NCBI GenBank assembly: GCA_002411015.1
Contig: DHPY01000072.1
Span: 1 to 53,995, forward strand
Source: Armatimonadetes bacterium UBA5352
GTDB lineage: Bacteria > Armatimonadota > Zipacnadia > Zipacnadales > UBA5352
Reading direction: 5' to 3'
Length of the DNA stretch: 53,995 nt
Part shown: piece by piece, positions 1-7,652 of the stretch
How positions within the stretch are numbered: the stretch's first letter is position 1
How the letters are laid out: every line of letters starts with the position of its first letter
The notes under the pieces: model-generated
The model's database searches: none
Told to the model about the DNA's origin: nothing
Seen by the model: the letters and a program-made list of their open reading frames with translations, nothing else
Translations under genes and position numbers: made by a program

Positions 1-100
1 CCTCGCCCGCATATGACACGGTTAAGTAATGCGGGCGCCCTCGCCCGCACATGACAAGGCTAAGTATCGCGGGCGCCCTCGCCCGCACATGGGTGAGTCT
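1..100. repeat. Tandem 38-bp repeat with REP-like palindrome
   Basis: Two full units (1-38 and 39-76) and the start of a third (from 77) follow each other with an exact 38-bp period. Each unit begins CCTCGCCCGC and ends GCGGGCGC, so each junction forms a GCGGGCG/CGCCCGC palindrome. The core resembles the palindromes at 2900-2920 and around the RAYT gene at 20136. There are no spacers. The array is cut by the window edge, so its full length is unknown. Confidence 0.75.
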
Positions 101-154
101 TGACCTGGTGGGGCGAGGACGCCCCACCTACTCAAGACTGTGGGAGGCAACGGG

Positions 155-901
155 ATGCGCTGGATGCTGATGGCGATGCCGGCGCTGCTTGCGGGCGGGG
201 CGTGGGCCGAGGTACCCGCCACCTGCGAGCCGGTCACGTTCGCGGCTGCGGGTGAGGATGCTCCGCTGCTGGTGGGTGAGCTGTCGCTGCCCGCGCGCCC
301 TGATGCGGGCGCGAAGGTGCCGGGAGTGGTCGTCTGCCATCCTGACCCGGCGATGGGCGGCACGATGGACAACATCGTGGTGCTCGCCATGCGCGACGAC
401 CTCCTCAGGCGCGGCATCGCCGTCCTGCGCTTCAACTTCCGAGGCGCGGGGAGCTCCGGGGGCGAGCGTAGCGGCGGCGCCAGCGAGCCACAGGATGTCC
501 TCGGCGCGCTCGGGTTTCTCCGCAGCCAGCCCACCATCAGGGCGAAGCGCGTCGCGCTGGCGGGCTACTCCTTCGGCTCGCGCATGGCCGCAGAGGCGAT
601 GGCGCGCGACCCGAAGGTCCTCGCCGGCGCGTTCGTCGGCTTCCCCACCGGCCTTGAGGAGATCGCCCCGGAGGAATGGGGCTTCCTCGCGAAGATCCAG
701 CGCCCGCTGTGGCTCGTCACCGGCGACAGCGACCAGTATTCCTCGATCCTGAACCTCGTCACGCTGCAGGTCTACTACGGGCTGGACGCACAGGTCGTCG
801 AGCTTGAGGGCGCGGATCACTTCTTCGTGGATGCCGACACCCGCGCTGCGATGGCCGATGAGGTGGGCAGCTTCCTCTCGCAGAAGCTCCTCGGGCCTTG
901 A
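155..901 (+). CDS. Secreted alpha/beta hydrolase
   Basis: A 248-residue alpha/beta hydrolase of the small dienelactone-hydrolase/KANL3-like type. Residues 1-18 form a signal peptide ending GGAWA, so it is probably exported. The nucleophile elbow GYSFG places Ser139; Asp193 (TGDSD) and His222 (GADHF) complete a plausible triad. HPDPAMGG near residue 62 is the usual oxyanion-side motif of this family. The ATG at 155 is chosen because GGGAGG lies 7 bases upstream; a GTG at 140 would bury that site and add residues before the signal peptide. The substrate cannot be read from sequence. It stands alone, with a convergent gene ending 45 bases downstream. Confidence 0.85.
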   Translation: MRWMLMAMPALLAGGAWAEVPATCEPVTFAAAGEDAPLLVGELSLPARPDAGAKVPGVVVCHPDPAMGGTMDNIVVLAMRDDLLRRGIAVLRFNFRGAGSSGGERSGGASEPQDVLGALGFLRSQPTIRAKRVALAGYSFGSRMAAEAMARDPKVLAGAFVGFPTGLEEIAPEEWGFLAKIQRPLWLVTGDSDQYSSILNLVTLQVYYGLDAQVVELEGADHFFVDADTRAAMADEVGSFLSQKLLGP

Positions 902-945
902 GACAGCGGGTGCGCCGGTAGCCGGCGCGCCCCTCACGTGCAGCG

Positions 946-2532
946 CTACTTCACCTCGAACGTGCGCGCCCCGCGCACCTGGCTGGTGTAGGGGCTCGTC
1001 GCCCGAACCTCAACCGTATGGTACCCCGGCTCAAGCCCCTCAGGCAGCTCCCCGGCCCACAGATGCACACTCCTCACAGGCCAGACCGATGTCTTCGGCT
1101 CACCCTCGCGGCGGCTGCCGGGGTAGACGCTGTAGTAGCGCTCGCGCAGGGCCGCCGCCTCCTCGTCGGTAGGCCCGCTCGTCCGCTCGACCTGCTGCCA
1201 CTCCCCGCCATCCACGCGCATCTCTACTGTTGAGCGATCCGAGCCGGAGAAGACGTTCGCATAGACCGGCATTCCGGCGGCCTCGTCAGCGGTCACCGGC
1301 GACGGCGCCCAGATGTCCACCTGGAAGCTGCGCGGGTAGCGCGCGGCAACGTAGTCGATCGTGTAGCGATTGCCGTCGAAGCTGATCTCGGACCAGCCGT
1401 TGGGGACGCCGTCGCCGCAGGGGGTCTCCGGGATGCCCCACCAGTCCACCGCCCCGCGCCACCACGCGCCACAGGAGGTGGCGTTCACGAGGTGGTGGTG
1501 CGGGTACTCGTCGCTCCACCAGCCAGCGTCGGTGCCGAGGAAGTAGTGCCGCTGGCTGTGGGTGTGTGCGGAGAGCCCGAGGACGTTCGGCCGGCCCTCA
1601 AAGAGCGCCAGGAACTCATTGCGGTTCGCGAGCTGGGTCACCGGGATGTGGAACGTGTAGACTACGAGGCTGTCCTTCGGCACGAGCGCGAGGTCATTGC
1701 GGATGAACTGCATCTCGTCATCGTTGATGCCCGCGGTGTACTTCCCCTTCTCCGTCTCGGTCGCCGGATGCCAGATCACATCGTCGAGCACGATGAAGTG
1801 CACCGGGCCCCAGTCGAACGAGTAGTACTCAGGCCCCATCACGCGTCTCCAGGTATCGTAGGCGAGGCTGTCGCCGGGGACGTCGTAGTTCTCATCGTGA
1901 TTGCCGGGCGCGAGGTAGTTGGGCAGCCCCAGCCGGCCGATGGCCTTCTGCACCGGCGGAAGCAGGTCGAGGTTGTTGTTCGCGATGTCGCCCAGCCAGA
2001 GCGTGAGGGCGGCACCGGTGTCCTCAGCGAGGATCGGGTCCACGATATCGCGGGCCAGCAGGTCCACGTTCCAGAGGTTGCTCACCTGCGGGTCGCCGAA
2101 GGCCAGCGCCTTAAAGCGCCTCGGCTCCTGCTGGCGGTAGAGCGGGAAGTCCACAGACGCCGGGAGGGGCCCCGTCGGCGCGATGCCGGCGTACTGGGAC
2201 TCAGGCGACCCTTCAGGGTTGTGGATGTAGTAACCGCGGGAGATGCCGCTCTCGTCGATCACGGGCCGCCAGCCCCGCGGCTTGATCACGAAGATGACAT
2301 CATGGTCATCAACCTGCAGCCGCCAGCGCCCATCCTCGCCGGTCAGCACCACGTCGCGGCCATTCGAGACTCCGACGCCGGCGATGCCTGGCTCGCCCCG
2401 ATCGCGAGCCCCGTCGCCATCCAGATCATGGAAGACCAGGCCGGTCGCTCGCTCCGCCCACGCACCACCTGTCATGAGGATGATCAGAACCATCGCGACG
2501 ATACAGACGGGCGGTGTTCTCCTGAGACGCAT
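946..2532 (-). CDS. Secreted calcineurin-like metallophosphoesterase
   Basis: A 528-residue protein. A signal peptide (1-26, ending GGAWA) is followed by a small beta domain with a calcium-type DLDGDGARDRGE loop (37-48). This N-domain arrangement is seen in secreted metallophosphoesterases with MetallophosN/C modules. The catalytic core has GDPQ (Asp147), WLGD (Asp182), PGNHDE (Asn211-His212), a later HIP and SAHTHS, which together are the dimetal-binding set. A C-terminal beta domain follows from about residue 420. The start is set at 2532, where AAGGAG lies 7 bases upstream, rather than at the longer ORF start at 2607. It probably hydrolyses phosphodiesters or monoesters in the periplasm; the substrate is unknown. 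Confidence 0.88.
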   Translation of the reverse strand: MRLRRTPPVCIVAMVLIILMTGGAWAERATGLVFHDLDGDGARDRGEPGIAGVGVSNGRDVVLTGEDGRWRLQVDDHDVIFVIKPRGWRPVIDESGISRGYYIHNPEGSPESQYAGIAPTGPLPASVDFPLYRQQEPRRFKALAFGDPQVSNLWNVDLLARDIVDPILAEDTGAALTLWLGDIANNNLDLLPPVQKAIGRLGLPNYLAPGNHDENYDVPGDSLAYDTWRRVMGPEYYSFDWGPVHFIVLDDVIWHPATETEKGKYTAGINDDEMQFIRNDLALVPKDSLVVYTFHIPVTQLANRNEFLALFEGRPNVLGLSAHTHSQRHYFLGTDAGWWSDEYPHHHLVNATSCGAWWRGAVDWWGIPETPCGDGVPNGWSEISFDGNRYTIDYVAARYPRSFQVDIWAPSPVTADEAAGMPVYANVFSGSDRSTVEMRVDGGEWQQVERTSGPTDEEAAALRERYYSVYPGSRREGEPKTSVWPVRSVHLWAGELPEGLEPGYHTVEVRATSPYTSQVRGARTFEVK

Positions 2533-2795
2533 GAGAAGACTCCTTGCCTGGGCCGGTCTGCGCGCAACGCGGGGAGCATTCGCGGTGGCGTGCGGCAATG
2601 CCTTCATTCAGACAGGACAGCACGGTCAGGCAACGGCGACCTCTCCCCCCCCGCGGCCGGCTCGCCATAGTCGTTCTGGAGGCGTACTCCCTCTACGTAT
2701 CGGGCCCACCATCGGAGCCGCTGAAGCGCCTCCGCTCCATAGGGCTGGACGAACGATGCTGGCGGATCTCTCCGCCTCCTGTGCATTCACAGCCA

Positions 2796-2844
2796 AACGG
2801 CCCCTCGCGGGGCGCGAGCGCCACAACAGCTACGGCTGACGACA
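2796..2844. repeat. 49-bp dispersed repeat, copy 1
   Basis: This stretch matches 23829-23877 in the same orientation with only a few substitutions. It carries the small hairpin CCCC-TCGC-GGGG and ends GCTGACGACA. Copy 2 lies just upstream of the photolyase gene. Confidence 0.75.
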
Positions 2845-2862
2845 ACGGCTCACGCTAACGGC

Positions 2863-2956
2863 GGCAGGCAGGATGCCTGCCCCACGGGTGTGATCCGTGG
2901 TGCGGGCGCCCCGCCCGCACACGACTATGGCGCAGGCTTCCGCCTGCGAGTCGTGT
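2863..2956. repeat. Cluster of perfect hairpins, REP-like
   Basis: Consecutive inverted repeats are visible. GGCAGGCA pairs with TGCCTGCC (2863-2881). CCACGG pairs with CCGTGG (2882-2900). GTGCGGGCG pairs with CGCCCGCAC (2900-2920). A nested pair follows: ACACGACT with AGTCGTGT (2919-2956) enclosing CGCAGGC with GCCTGCG. The third hairpin shares its core with the palindromes flanking the RAYT gene and with the array at 1-100. Confidence 0.75.
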
Positions 2957-3033
2957 AGCCGTGGAGGGCGCCCGCCGCTTCGTGGCGAAGTAGACGTGCG
3001 ACGCGGAGCATGAGGGATCAGGAGGGCCATCCA

Positions 3034-3831
3034 ATGAAGGTCGGACTGAGCGGGATCATAACCCCGTCGGAGTGGAGCTATCAGGAGACGCTGCAGAAGG
3101 CGAAGGACGCTGGCTACGAGGCCTTTGAGCTATGCTTTCGTGACGATCGCGACACGAGCTTCGGCAGCATGACCGATCAGAAGATCCAGGACATGCTGAA
3201 AATGGCGGAGGACATGGAGATCGAGCTGTGCGCCGCCGTCGGTTCGGGTGAGACGCGGCCGGACATCATGACCTGCGATGATGGCGTCCGCCGCCAGAGC
3301 AAGGACGAGATCAAGCGCATCCTTGAGGTGGTGAAGAAGTTCGGCATAGACACCTGGCTGCTGGTGCCGGGCCGCGTGAGTGAGGAGTGCCACTACGACG
3401 ACGCGTACTACAACGCCCGCGATGCGCTGCTTGACCTCGCGCCCTTCGCCGAGGAGATCGGCGTGACGATCGCTGTCGAGTACGTGTGGAACCGCTTCCT
3501 CCTCTCGCCGATGGAGTTCGCGCGCTTCCTCGGGGAGATCGGCTCCTCGCGCGTCGGCCTCTATTTCGACACCGGCAACATGGTCATCCAGAGCTACCCG
3601 GAGCAGTGGGTGAAGATCGTGGGCCCCGGCGTGAAGAAGGTCCACTTCAAGGACTTCAAGCGCCAGGGCTACGAGTGGAAGCCGCTGCTTGAGGGCGACG
3701 TGGACTTCCCGGCGGTCATGGCTGAGCTGCGCAATATCGGCTACGACGACGCACTGATCTCCGAGGTCAGCCCGAGCATCGAGTCGCTCGAGGCGACCGC
3801 GCTCAAGATCCGCAAGATCATGAAGATGTAA
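3034..3831 (+). CDS. Sugar phosphate isomerase/epimerase family TIM barrel
   Basis: A 265-residue xylose-isomerase-like TIM barrel (AP endonuclease 2 superfamily). All four metal ligands expected for the epimerase/isomerase branch are present: Glu149 (AVEYVW), Asp179 (YFDTGN), His204 (KKVHFKD) and Glu244 (LISEVS). It is cytosolic, with no signal peptide. ATG 3034 is preceded by GGAGGG at 8 bases; the in-frame ATG at 3010 has no such site. Enzymes of this shape isomerise or epimerise keto-sugars or inositols. The exact substrate is not determinable, but the carbohydrate-related genes elsewhere in the window fit sugar catabolism. Confidence 0.88.
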   Translation: MKVGLSGIITPSEWSYQETLQKAKDAGYEAFELCFRDDRDTSFGSMTDQKIQDMLKMAEDMEIELCAAVGSGETRPDIMTCDDGVRRQSKDEIKRILEVVKKFGIDTWLLVPGRVSEECHYDDAYYNARDALLDLAPFAEEIGVTIAVEYVWNRFLLSPMEFARFLGEIGSSRVGLYFDTGNMVIQSYPEQWVKIVGPGVKKVHFKDFKRQGYEWKPLLEGDVDFPAVMAELRNIGYDDALISEVSPSIESLEATALKIRKIMKM

Positions 3832-3861
3832 CCCTGCATCCAGGACGAGAGGGAGATCGCG

Positions 3862-5145
3862 ATGATGCGGACGATCTCGGCGACAATGACGGTGCTTCTC
3901 ATCACAGCGGCGGGCTGCTTCGCTGCCTCGGCGCATCTGCGCCAGGCGGATGGCAGCTGGGTCGAACTCGATGCGATCGAAGCTGACGGGAGCGTCGGCT
4001 TCACCATCACGCCCGAGCAGGCCGATGGCGGGCGGGCGCTCGTGGTCATCAACAAGCCCCAGTGGATGGTGCTCGAAGATGAGACGCCGCCGACCATCAC
4101 CGGCTGTGAAGTTGCCGGTGAGGCGCGCGATCTGGCGCCGGGCGATGGCCCGCTGACCATCGAGGGCCTCGGCGATGATCCCGAGGGCCGCCGCCTAGTC
4201 GTCCGCATCAGCGATGACGCCAATCCGCTTGACGCCGCCGGCGCGATCCTGCAGATGGAGGGTCGCCCGGCGGTGCGGCCTGAGGTGATTGCTGAGGATC
4301 GGGACGCGCACACGCTCACGCTGGCGCTGGACCTGAGCGACTTCGGCCCCGGCGCATGGCGCGGCACGCTGCAGATCGCTGACCTCTCACCGATGGCGAA
4401 CCGCGTAACACTGCCGCTGAGCTTCTCGATTGCCGGAATGCAGATCGCGGAGGACCAGCGCAGCATCTCGATCTCCGGCGGCGGCGCGGGCTTCACCGTG
4501 AAGAGCGACGGGCGCGCGACGGTCGCGGTGGACGCCGCCGGGGTGGGCGCGTTCATCACCCTCCAGCCCGAGGGCCAGAAGCACCTCTACCTGCGCGAGT
4601 TCGCGGCAATGGAGGAGCTTCCGCGCGAGAACGGCTGGAGCATCGTGCAGGCGAAGGTTGCGCTCGAGGACATTGACGGGAAGCCGGTGACCGACGAGGA
4701 AGTCGGGGCGAGCCTCGAGATGCGCTTTGCGGTTCACGGCGACATCCCGGCGGTGGTGGTGCGCACCCGCGCCACGAACGTCTCCGACGCCACGCGCACG
4801 ATGTACCCATTCTGGGGCTGGCTGCCAGGCGACGGCTTCGTGACGGCTGATGGTGTCGCCCATGACTGGAGCGAGCAGTACGCGGACGTGACGCCGGACG
4901 GATGGCTGCTGCTGCCCTCACGCACGCAGGGGCAGCCGGGTGTCGGCTGGATCTCCGAGGACGATTTTGCGGAATCCCGCCTGCAGAACATGCTGCTCTA
5001 CAGCGTCCCGCAGAAGCCTGCGCTTGCACCGGGCGAGAGCGTCGAGATGACCTTTGCGCTGACGCCCGCGCAGACAATCGAGGAGGTGGAGGCGGTGGCG
5101 CGGCGGCTGGTTGAGGCGGGCGCGCTGGAGCTGCAGGTGGACTGA
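3862..5145 (+). CDS. Secreted beta-rich protein of unknown function
   Basis: A 427-residue protein with an N-terminal hydrophobic segment (about 6-24). It contains AAGC, so lipid attachment is possible, or signal-peptidase-I cleavage near AASA. The remainder is Asp/Gly/Val-rich and looks all-beta: one domain to about residue 190, then a second around 195-420 with many aromatic turns (MYPFWGWLPGDG). No catalytic motif or family is recognised. It starts 30 bases after the sugar isomerase and may be cotranscribed with it. AGAGGGAG precedes ATG 3862; an adjacent ATG at 3865 is equally possible. A surface or periplasmic role is inference. Confidence 0.75.
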   Translation: MMRTISATMTVLLITAAGCFAASAHLRQADGSWVELDAIEADGSVGFTITPEQADGGRALVVINKPQWMVLEDETPPTITGCEVAGEARDLAPGDGPLTIEGLGDDPEGRRLVVRISDDANPLDAAGAILQMEGRPAVRPEVIAEDRDAHTLTLALDLSDFGPGAWRGTLQIADLSPMANRVTLPLSFSIAGMQIAEDQRSISISGGGAGFTVKSDGRATVAVDAAGVGAFITLQPEGQKHLYLREFAAMEELPRENGWSIVQAKVALEDIDGKPVTDEEVGASLEMRFAVHGDIPAVVVRTRATNVSDATRTMYPFWGWLPGDGFVTADGVAHDWSEQYADVTPDGWLLLPSRTQGQPGVGWISEDDFAESRLQNMLLYSVPQKPALAPGESVEMTFALTPAQTIEEVEAVARRLVEAGALELQVD

Positions 5146-5164
5146 GGCGCCGGCGGAACCGAAC

Positions 5165-5193
5165 TTGACAGTCGCGCTTTGCGTCAGTATACT
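5165..5193 (+). promoter_or_regulatory. Sigma-70 promoter of tRNA-Leu
   Basis: TTGACA (5165-5170) and TATACT (5188-5193) are separated by exactly 17 bases, about 23 bases before the tRNA. This is the closest match to the sigma-70 consensus in the window. Confidence 0.85.
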
Positions 5194-5216
5194 ACGCCAC
5201 ACAACTAATGTGGAAT

Positions 5217-5303
5217 GCCGAAGTGGTGGAACAGGTAGACACGCAGTCCTCAGGAGGCTGTGGGTTTCGGCCCGTGCCGGTTCGAGTCCGGCCTTCGGCA
5301 CCA
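5217..5303 (+). tRNA. tRNA-Leu (anticodon CAG)
   Basis: An 87-nt class II tRNA. The acceptor stem GCCGAAG (5217-5223) pairs with CTTCGGC (5293-5299), followed by discriminator A and an encoded CCA (5301-5303). The anticodon loop CTCAGGA gives CAG, which reads CUG leucine codons. A long variable arm (TGGGTTTCGGCCCGT) and a T-arm GCCGG-TTCGAGT-CCGGC are present. CUG is heavily used in this GC-rich genome, which fits the strong promoter. Confidence 0.97.
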
Positions 5304-5318
5304 TTCTGATTTCTACCG

Positions 5319-5346
5319 GCGGCGCCTCATACGAGGCGCCGCTTTT
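5319..5346 (+). terminator. Rho-independent terminator after tRNA-Leu
   Basis: A 10-bp GC-rich stem (GCGGCGCCTC with GAGGCGCCGC) with an ATAC loop is followed by TTTT. It lies 15 bases after the tRNA and 40 bases before the ferritin start. Confidence 0.8.
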
Positions 5347-5385
5347 GGTGTACGTGCAACTACGTTCGTCGGAAGGGGTATGAGG

Positions 5386-5907
5386 ATGATTGACGATCGG
5401 ATGGTTGAGGCGATAAACAAGCAGATCAACGCGGAGCTGTGGTCGGCCTACATCTACTACTCGATGGCGCAGTGGCTTGAGGCGCAGGAACTGCCGGGGA
5501 TGGCGCGGTGGATGCAGGCACAGACCAGGGAAGAGATGTTCCACGCCGACAAGTTCGCCCGCTTCGTGAACGAGCGCGGCGGTACGGTAACGCTGAGCGC
5601 GATCCCGGACCCGCAGACCGAGTGGGAGTCGCCAAAGGCGGTCTTCGAGCACGCCCTGGAGCACGAGCAGTGGGTGACGGGCAACATCAACGGGCTCATG
5701 GACCTCGCGATCGAGATCAACGATCACGCCACGAAGAACTTCCTCGTCTGGTATGTGGACGAGCAGGTCGAGGAGGAGGCGAACGTCGGCAACGTCGTCG
5801 GGATGCTCAAGCGCGCCGGCGACAGCCCGAACCTCCTGTTTATGCTCGACCGGGAGCTTGGCACGCGCGTCTTCACGTTGCCGGCTACGGCGGCGGCGCA
5901 GGAGTAG
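5386..5907 (+). CDS. ftnA: Bacterial non-heme ferritin
   Basis: A 173-residue four-helix ferritin, normal length for FtnA. Every ferroxidase ligand falls at the same number as in E. coli FtnA: Glu17, Glu50, His53, Glu94, Gln127, Glu130; Tyr24 is also conserved. That numbering fixes the start at ATG 5386, which also has GGAAGGGG at about 8 bases, rather than the ATG at 5380. It oxidises Fe(II) and stores ferric mineral in a 24-mer in the cytosol. No separate promoter is evident between the tRNA terminator and the gene, so read-through from the tRNA promoter may contribute. A hairpin follows at 5934. Confidence 0.95.
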   Translation: MIDDRMVEAINKQINAELWSAYIYYSMAQWLEAQELPGMARWMQAQTREEMFHADKFARFVNERGGTVTLSAIPDPQTEWESPKAVFEHALEHEQWVTGNINGLMDLAIEINDHATKNFLVWYVDEQVEEEANVGNVVGMLKRAGDSPNLLFMLDRELGTRVFTLPATAAAQE

Positions 5908-5933
5908 CGCGCGCAGCAGAAGCTGACTGACCG

Positions 5934-5960
5934 CGAGGCGCCTCCGAGGGGGGCGCCTCG
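5934..5960 (+). terminator. Hairpin after ferritin, probable terminator
   Basis: CGAGGCGCC (5934-5942) pairs with GGCGCCTCG (5952-5960), a 9-bp stem located 27 bases after the ferritin stop. There is no clear T tract, so termination efficiency is uncertain. Confidence 0.5.
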
Positions 5961-6050
5961 TCGCGTTCTGGAGGATCATCGCCGGTAACGATTGCACGTT
6001 CGGGGCGTTCTTTACGGTAGTGGACGAAGCATCGAAGGGGGTCTCTTTCG

Positions 6051-7586
6051 ATGCCGCGCACGATCTTCGTCGCTGCTGCGCTGACTGTCCTCCTCTGCGG
6101 CTGCACGGATCGCTCGGTGCAGGTCGGCCAACAGGCGGCCGCAGAGGCGGCAGGGGCCGCTCCGGTGCCGGTGATCCAGCGTGGGAGCGTGAGTACGCTT
6201 GAGTGGCGGGCGCGCACGGATGTCGCGGCCGAGATCGAGCGGCTGGGGTCGGAGGACCCGTGGGAGCGCGCGCAGGCCGCCGCCCGCCTGGGCGAACTCG
6301 CCAGCGAGCCCCGCGAGAATGTGCATGGCGATCTGCTCTCGGCCTTCCCCCACCTCCTGGCGCTCCTCAGCGACGACACCCCGCTGCTTGGCTGCATAGG
6401 CCCGCTTCGCAGCGCGATCCTCGACACCAGCCCCGGCCGCGAGGCCACGCTCGCCCTCCGCGCGCTCAGCCGCCACGACCTCGATGTCGGGCCCGTGCTC
6501 GATGCGCTGTGGACCGCGAAGACGTCCTTCCATCGGCGCAATCTCGCGGAGGTGCTCGGCTACATCGCCGATGAGGGGGCGCTCCAGCCGCTGATCGGGC
6601 TGCTGGGCGATCCGGACGCTGACGTTCGCACCAGCGCGGCTGGCGCGCTCGCGGCGCTGGGGAGCGCCTCCACGATCGAACCGCTGCTGGAGGCGCATGC
6701 GGATGGGCGGCTTGATGATCTGACCTCGGTGAACGCGCTTGGCCAGTTCCTGGCGTCTGATGAGCGCGCGCGGGACGTGGTGATCGAGGTTTCCCGCGCT
6801 GGCGAGGATGATGCGCGCAAGGCGGCTGTCACGGCTCTCAACAGGTTCGGCCTCCTGGCGATGGACAGCTCAGACCCGCAGGCCGAGGTGATCCTGAGCG
6901 CGGTCCTCGATGCGCTGCGGACCGATCCGAACGAAGAGGTGCGTGCGGCAGCGGCACCCTTCACGCGGCCTCATCTGCGGCGCGACCTCGACCAGGAGAT
7001 GATGGATGCACTGCTTGGGGCGCTGCAGGGCGACCTGTCGCCGGTGGTGCGCGAGGCGGTGCTCGAGCGCATCGCCGCCAGCAAGCGAGTGGCATCGGGT
7101 GACGCGGTCCTGCTCGCGCTGCAGGATGGGGATGCCTCTGTGCGCGAGAAGGCACTGAGCCTGGCGCGCGAGGTGCTCGGCTCCACGGAACTGCGTGCGG
7201 CGGGGCTGGCGGGCCTGCACGATCCCGATGCCTGCGCGCGCTCTGCCGCTGCGAGGCTGCTCGGGCATGCTTCGGGTGGCCCGGATGTGCGCGAGGCGCT
7301 GCTGGAGGCCATCCTCAGCGATCCGGACGAAGAGGTGCGCGTGATGGCCTGCTACAGCCTCGCGGGGCTCGTGCGGGACTCCCGCGACTACCGCATCCAG
7401 ACGGAATGCGCGCGGGCTCTGGACGGGCTCGTCCTGGATGAGACGACGCCCAAGCGGCTGCGGAGCGCGGCGCTGCTGGTGCTGCTGACGGCTGTCGAGG
7501 GGCCGCCTCCTGATGGGCCGAACCCGGACAGCATCGACCGCCGGCAGTGGTGGGGGGAGACGCGCGGGAGGTACTTCCCGGAGTAA
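6051..7586 (+). CDS. HEAT-repeat lipoprotein
   Basis: A 511-residue predicted lipoprotein. A hydrophobic N-terminus ends in the lipobox LCGC (Cys at about residue 18), followed by an Ala/Gln-rich linker to about 45. The rest is a series of two-helix HEAT/PBS-lyase-like repeats of about 30 residues, with recurrent patterns such as PLIGLLGDPDADVRTSAA and SDPDEEVRVMACYSLAGL. Such solenoids are protein-binding scaffolds; no catalytic residue is apparent. GAAGGGGG precedes the ATG. It is monocistronic between the ferritin hairpin and a bidirectional hairpin. Its partner is unknown. Confidence 0.85.
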   Translation: MPRTIFVAAALTVLLCGCTDRSVQVGQQAAAEAAGAAPVPVIQRGSVSTLEWRARTDVAAEIERLGSEDPWERAQAAARLGELASEPRENVHGDLLSAFPHLLALLSDDTPLLGCIGPLRSAILDTSPGREATLALRALSRHDLDVGPVLDALWTAKTSFHRRNLAEVLGYIADEGALQPLIGLLGDPDADVRTSAAGALAALGSASTIEPLLEAHADGRLDDLTSVNALGQFLASDERARDVVIEVSRAGEDDARKAAVTALNRFGLLAMDSSDPQAEVILSAVLDALRTDPNEEVRAAAAPFTRPHLRRDLDQEMMDALLGALQGDLSPVVREAVLERIAASKRVASGDAVLLALQDGDASVREKALSLAREVLGSTELRAAGLAGLHDPDACARSAAARLLGHASGGPDVREALLEAILSDPDEEVRVMACYSLAGLVRDSRDYRIQTECARALDGLVLDETTPKRLRSAALLVLLTAVEGPPPDGPNPDSIDRRQWWGETRGRYFPE

Positions 7587-7595
7587 CACGAAAGC

Positions 7596-7620
7596 GGGGC
7601 GCCCGGCAGGAGGGCGCCCC
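7596..7620. terminator. Bidirectional hairpin terminator
   Basis: GGGGCGCCC (7596-7604) and GGGCGCCCC (7612-7620) form a 9-bp stem with a 7-base loop between two convergent genes. On the minus strand it is followed by GCTTTCG, a weak T tract; on the plus strand there is none. Confidence 0.55.
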
Positions 7621-7652
7621 GATAGCATCCGTTGGCGATCAGCCAGCCAGCC

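Larger units (their letters stand above)
2533..3033. other. 500-bp intergenic region, repeat-rich, no gene seen
   Basis: The space between the divergent phosphoesterase and sugar-isomerase genes holds no ORF with coding character. It contains a 49-bp dispersed repeat (2796-2844) and a run of perfect hairpins (2863-2956). Promoters for both genes must lie here, but no convincing -35/-10 pair was found. Confidence 0.6.

Noticed and set aside
1..100. Possible CRISPR array
   Set aside because: The 38-bp units are contiguous with no spacers, and no cas genes are present.
1492..2670. 392-codon plus-strand frame opposite the phosphoesterase
   Set aside because: No ribosome site or family features; the minus strand carries all metallophosphoesterase motifs.
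4918..5997. 359-codon minus-strand frame across the tRNA and ferritin
   Set aside because: It crosses a tRNA gene and its terminator and is antisense to ferritin.
5960..6050. Promoter for the HEAT-repeat lipoprotein (TTGCAC near 5993)
   Set aside because: Only a poor -10 candidate at 16-base spacing; too weak to list.
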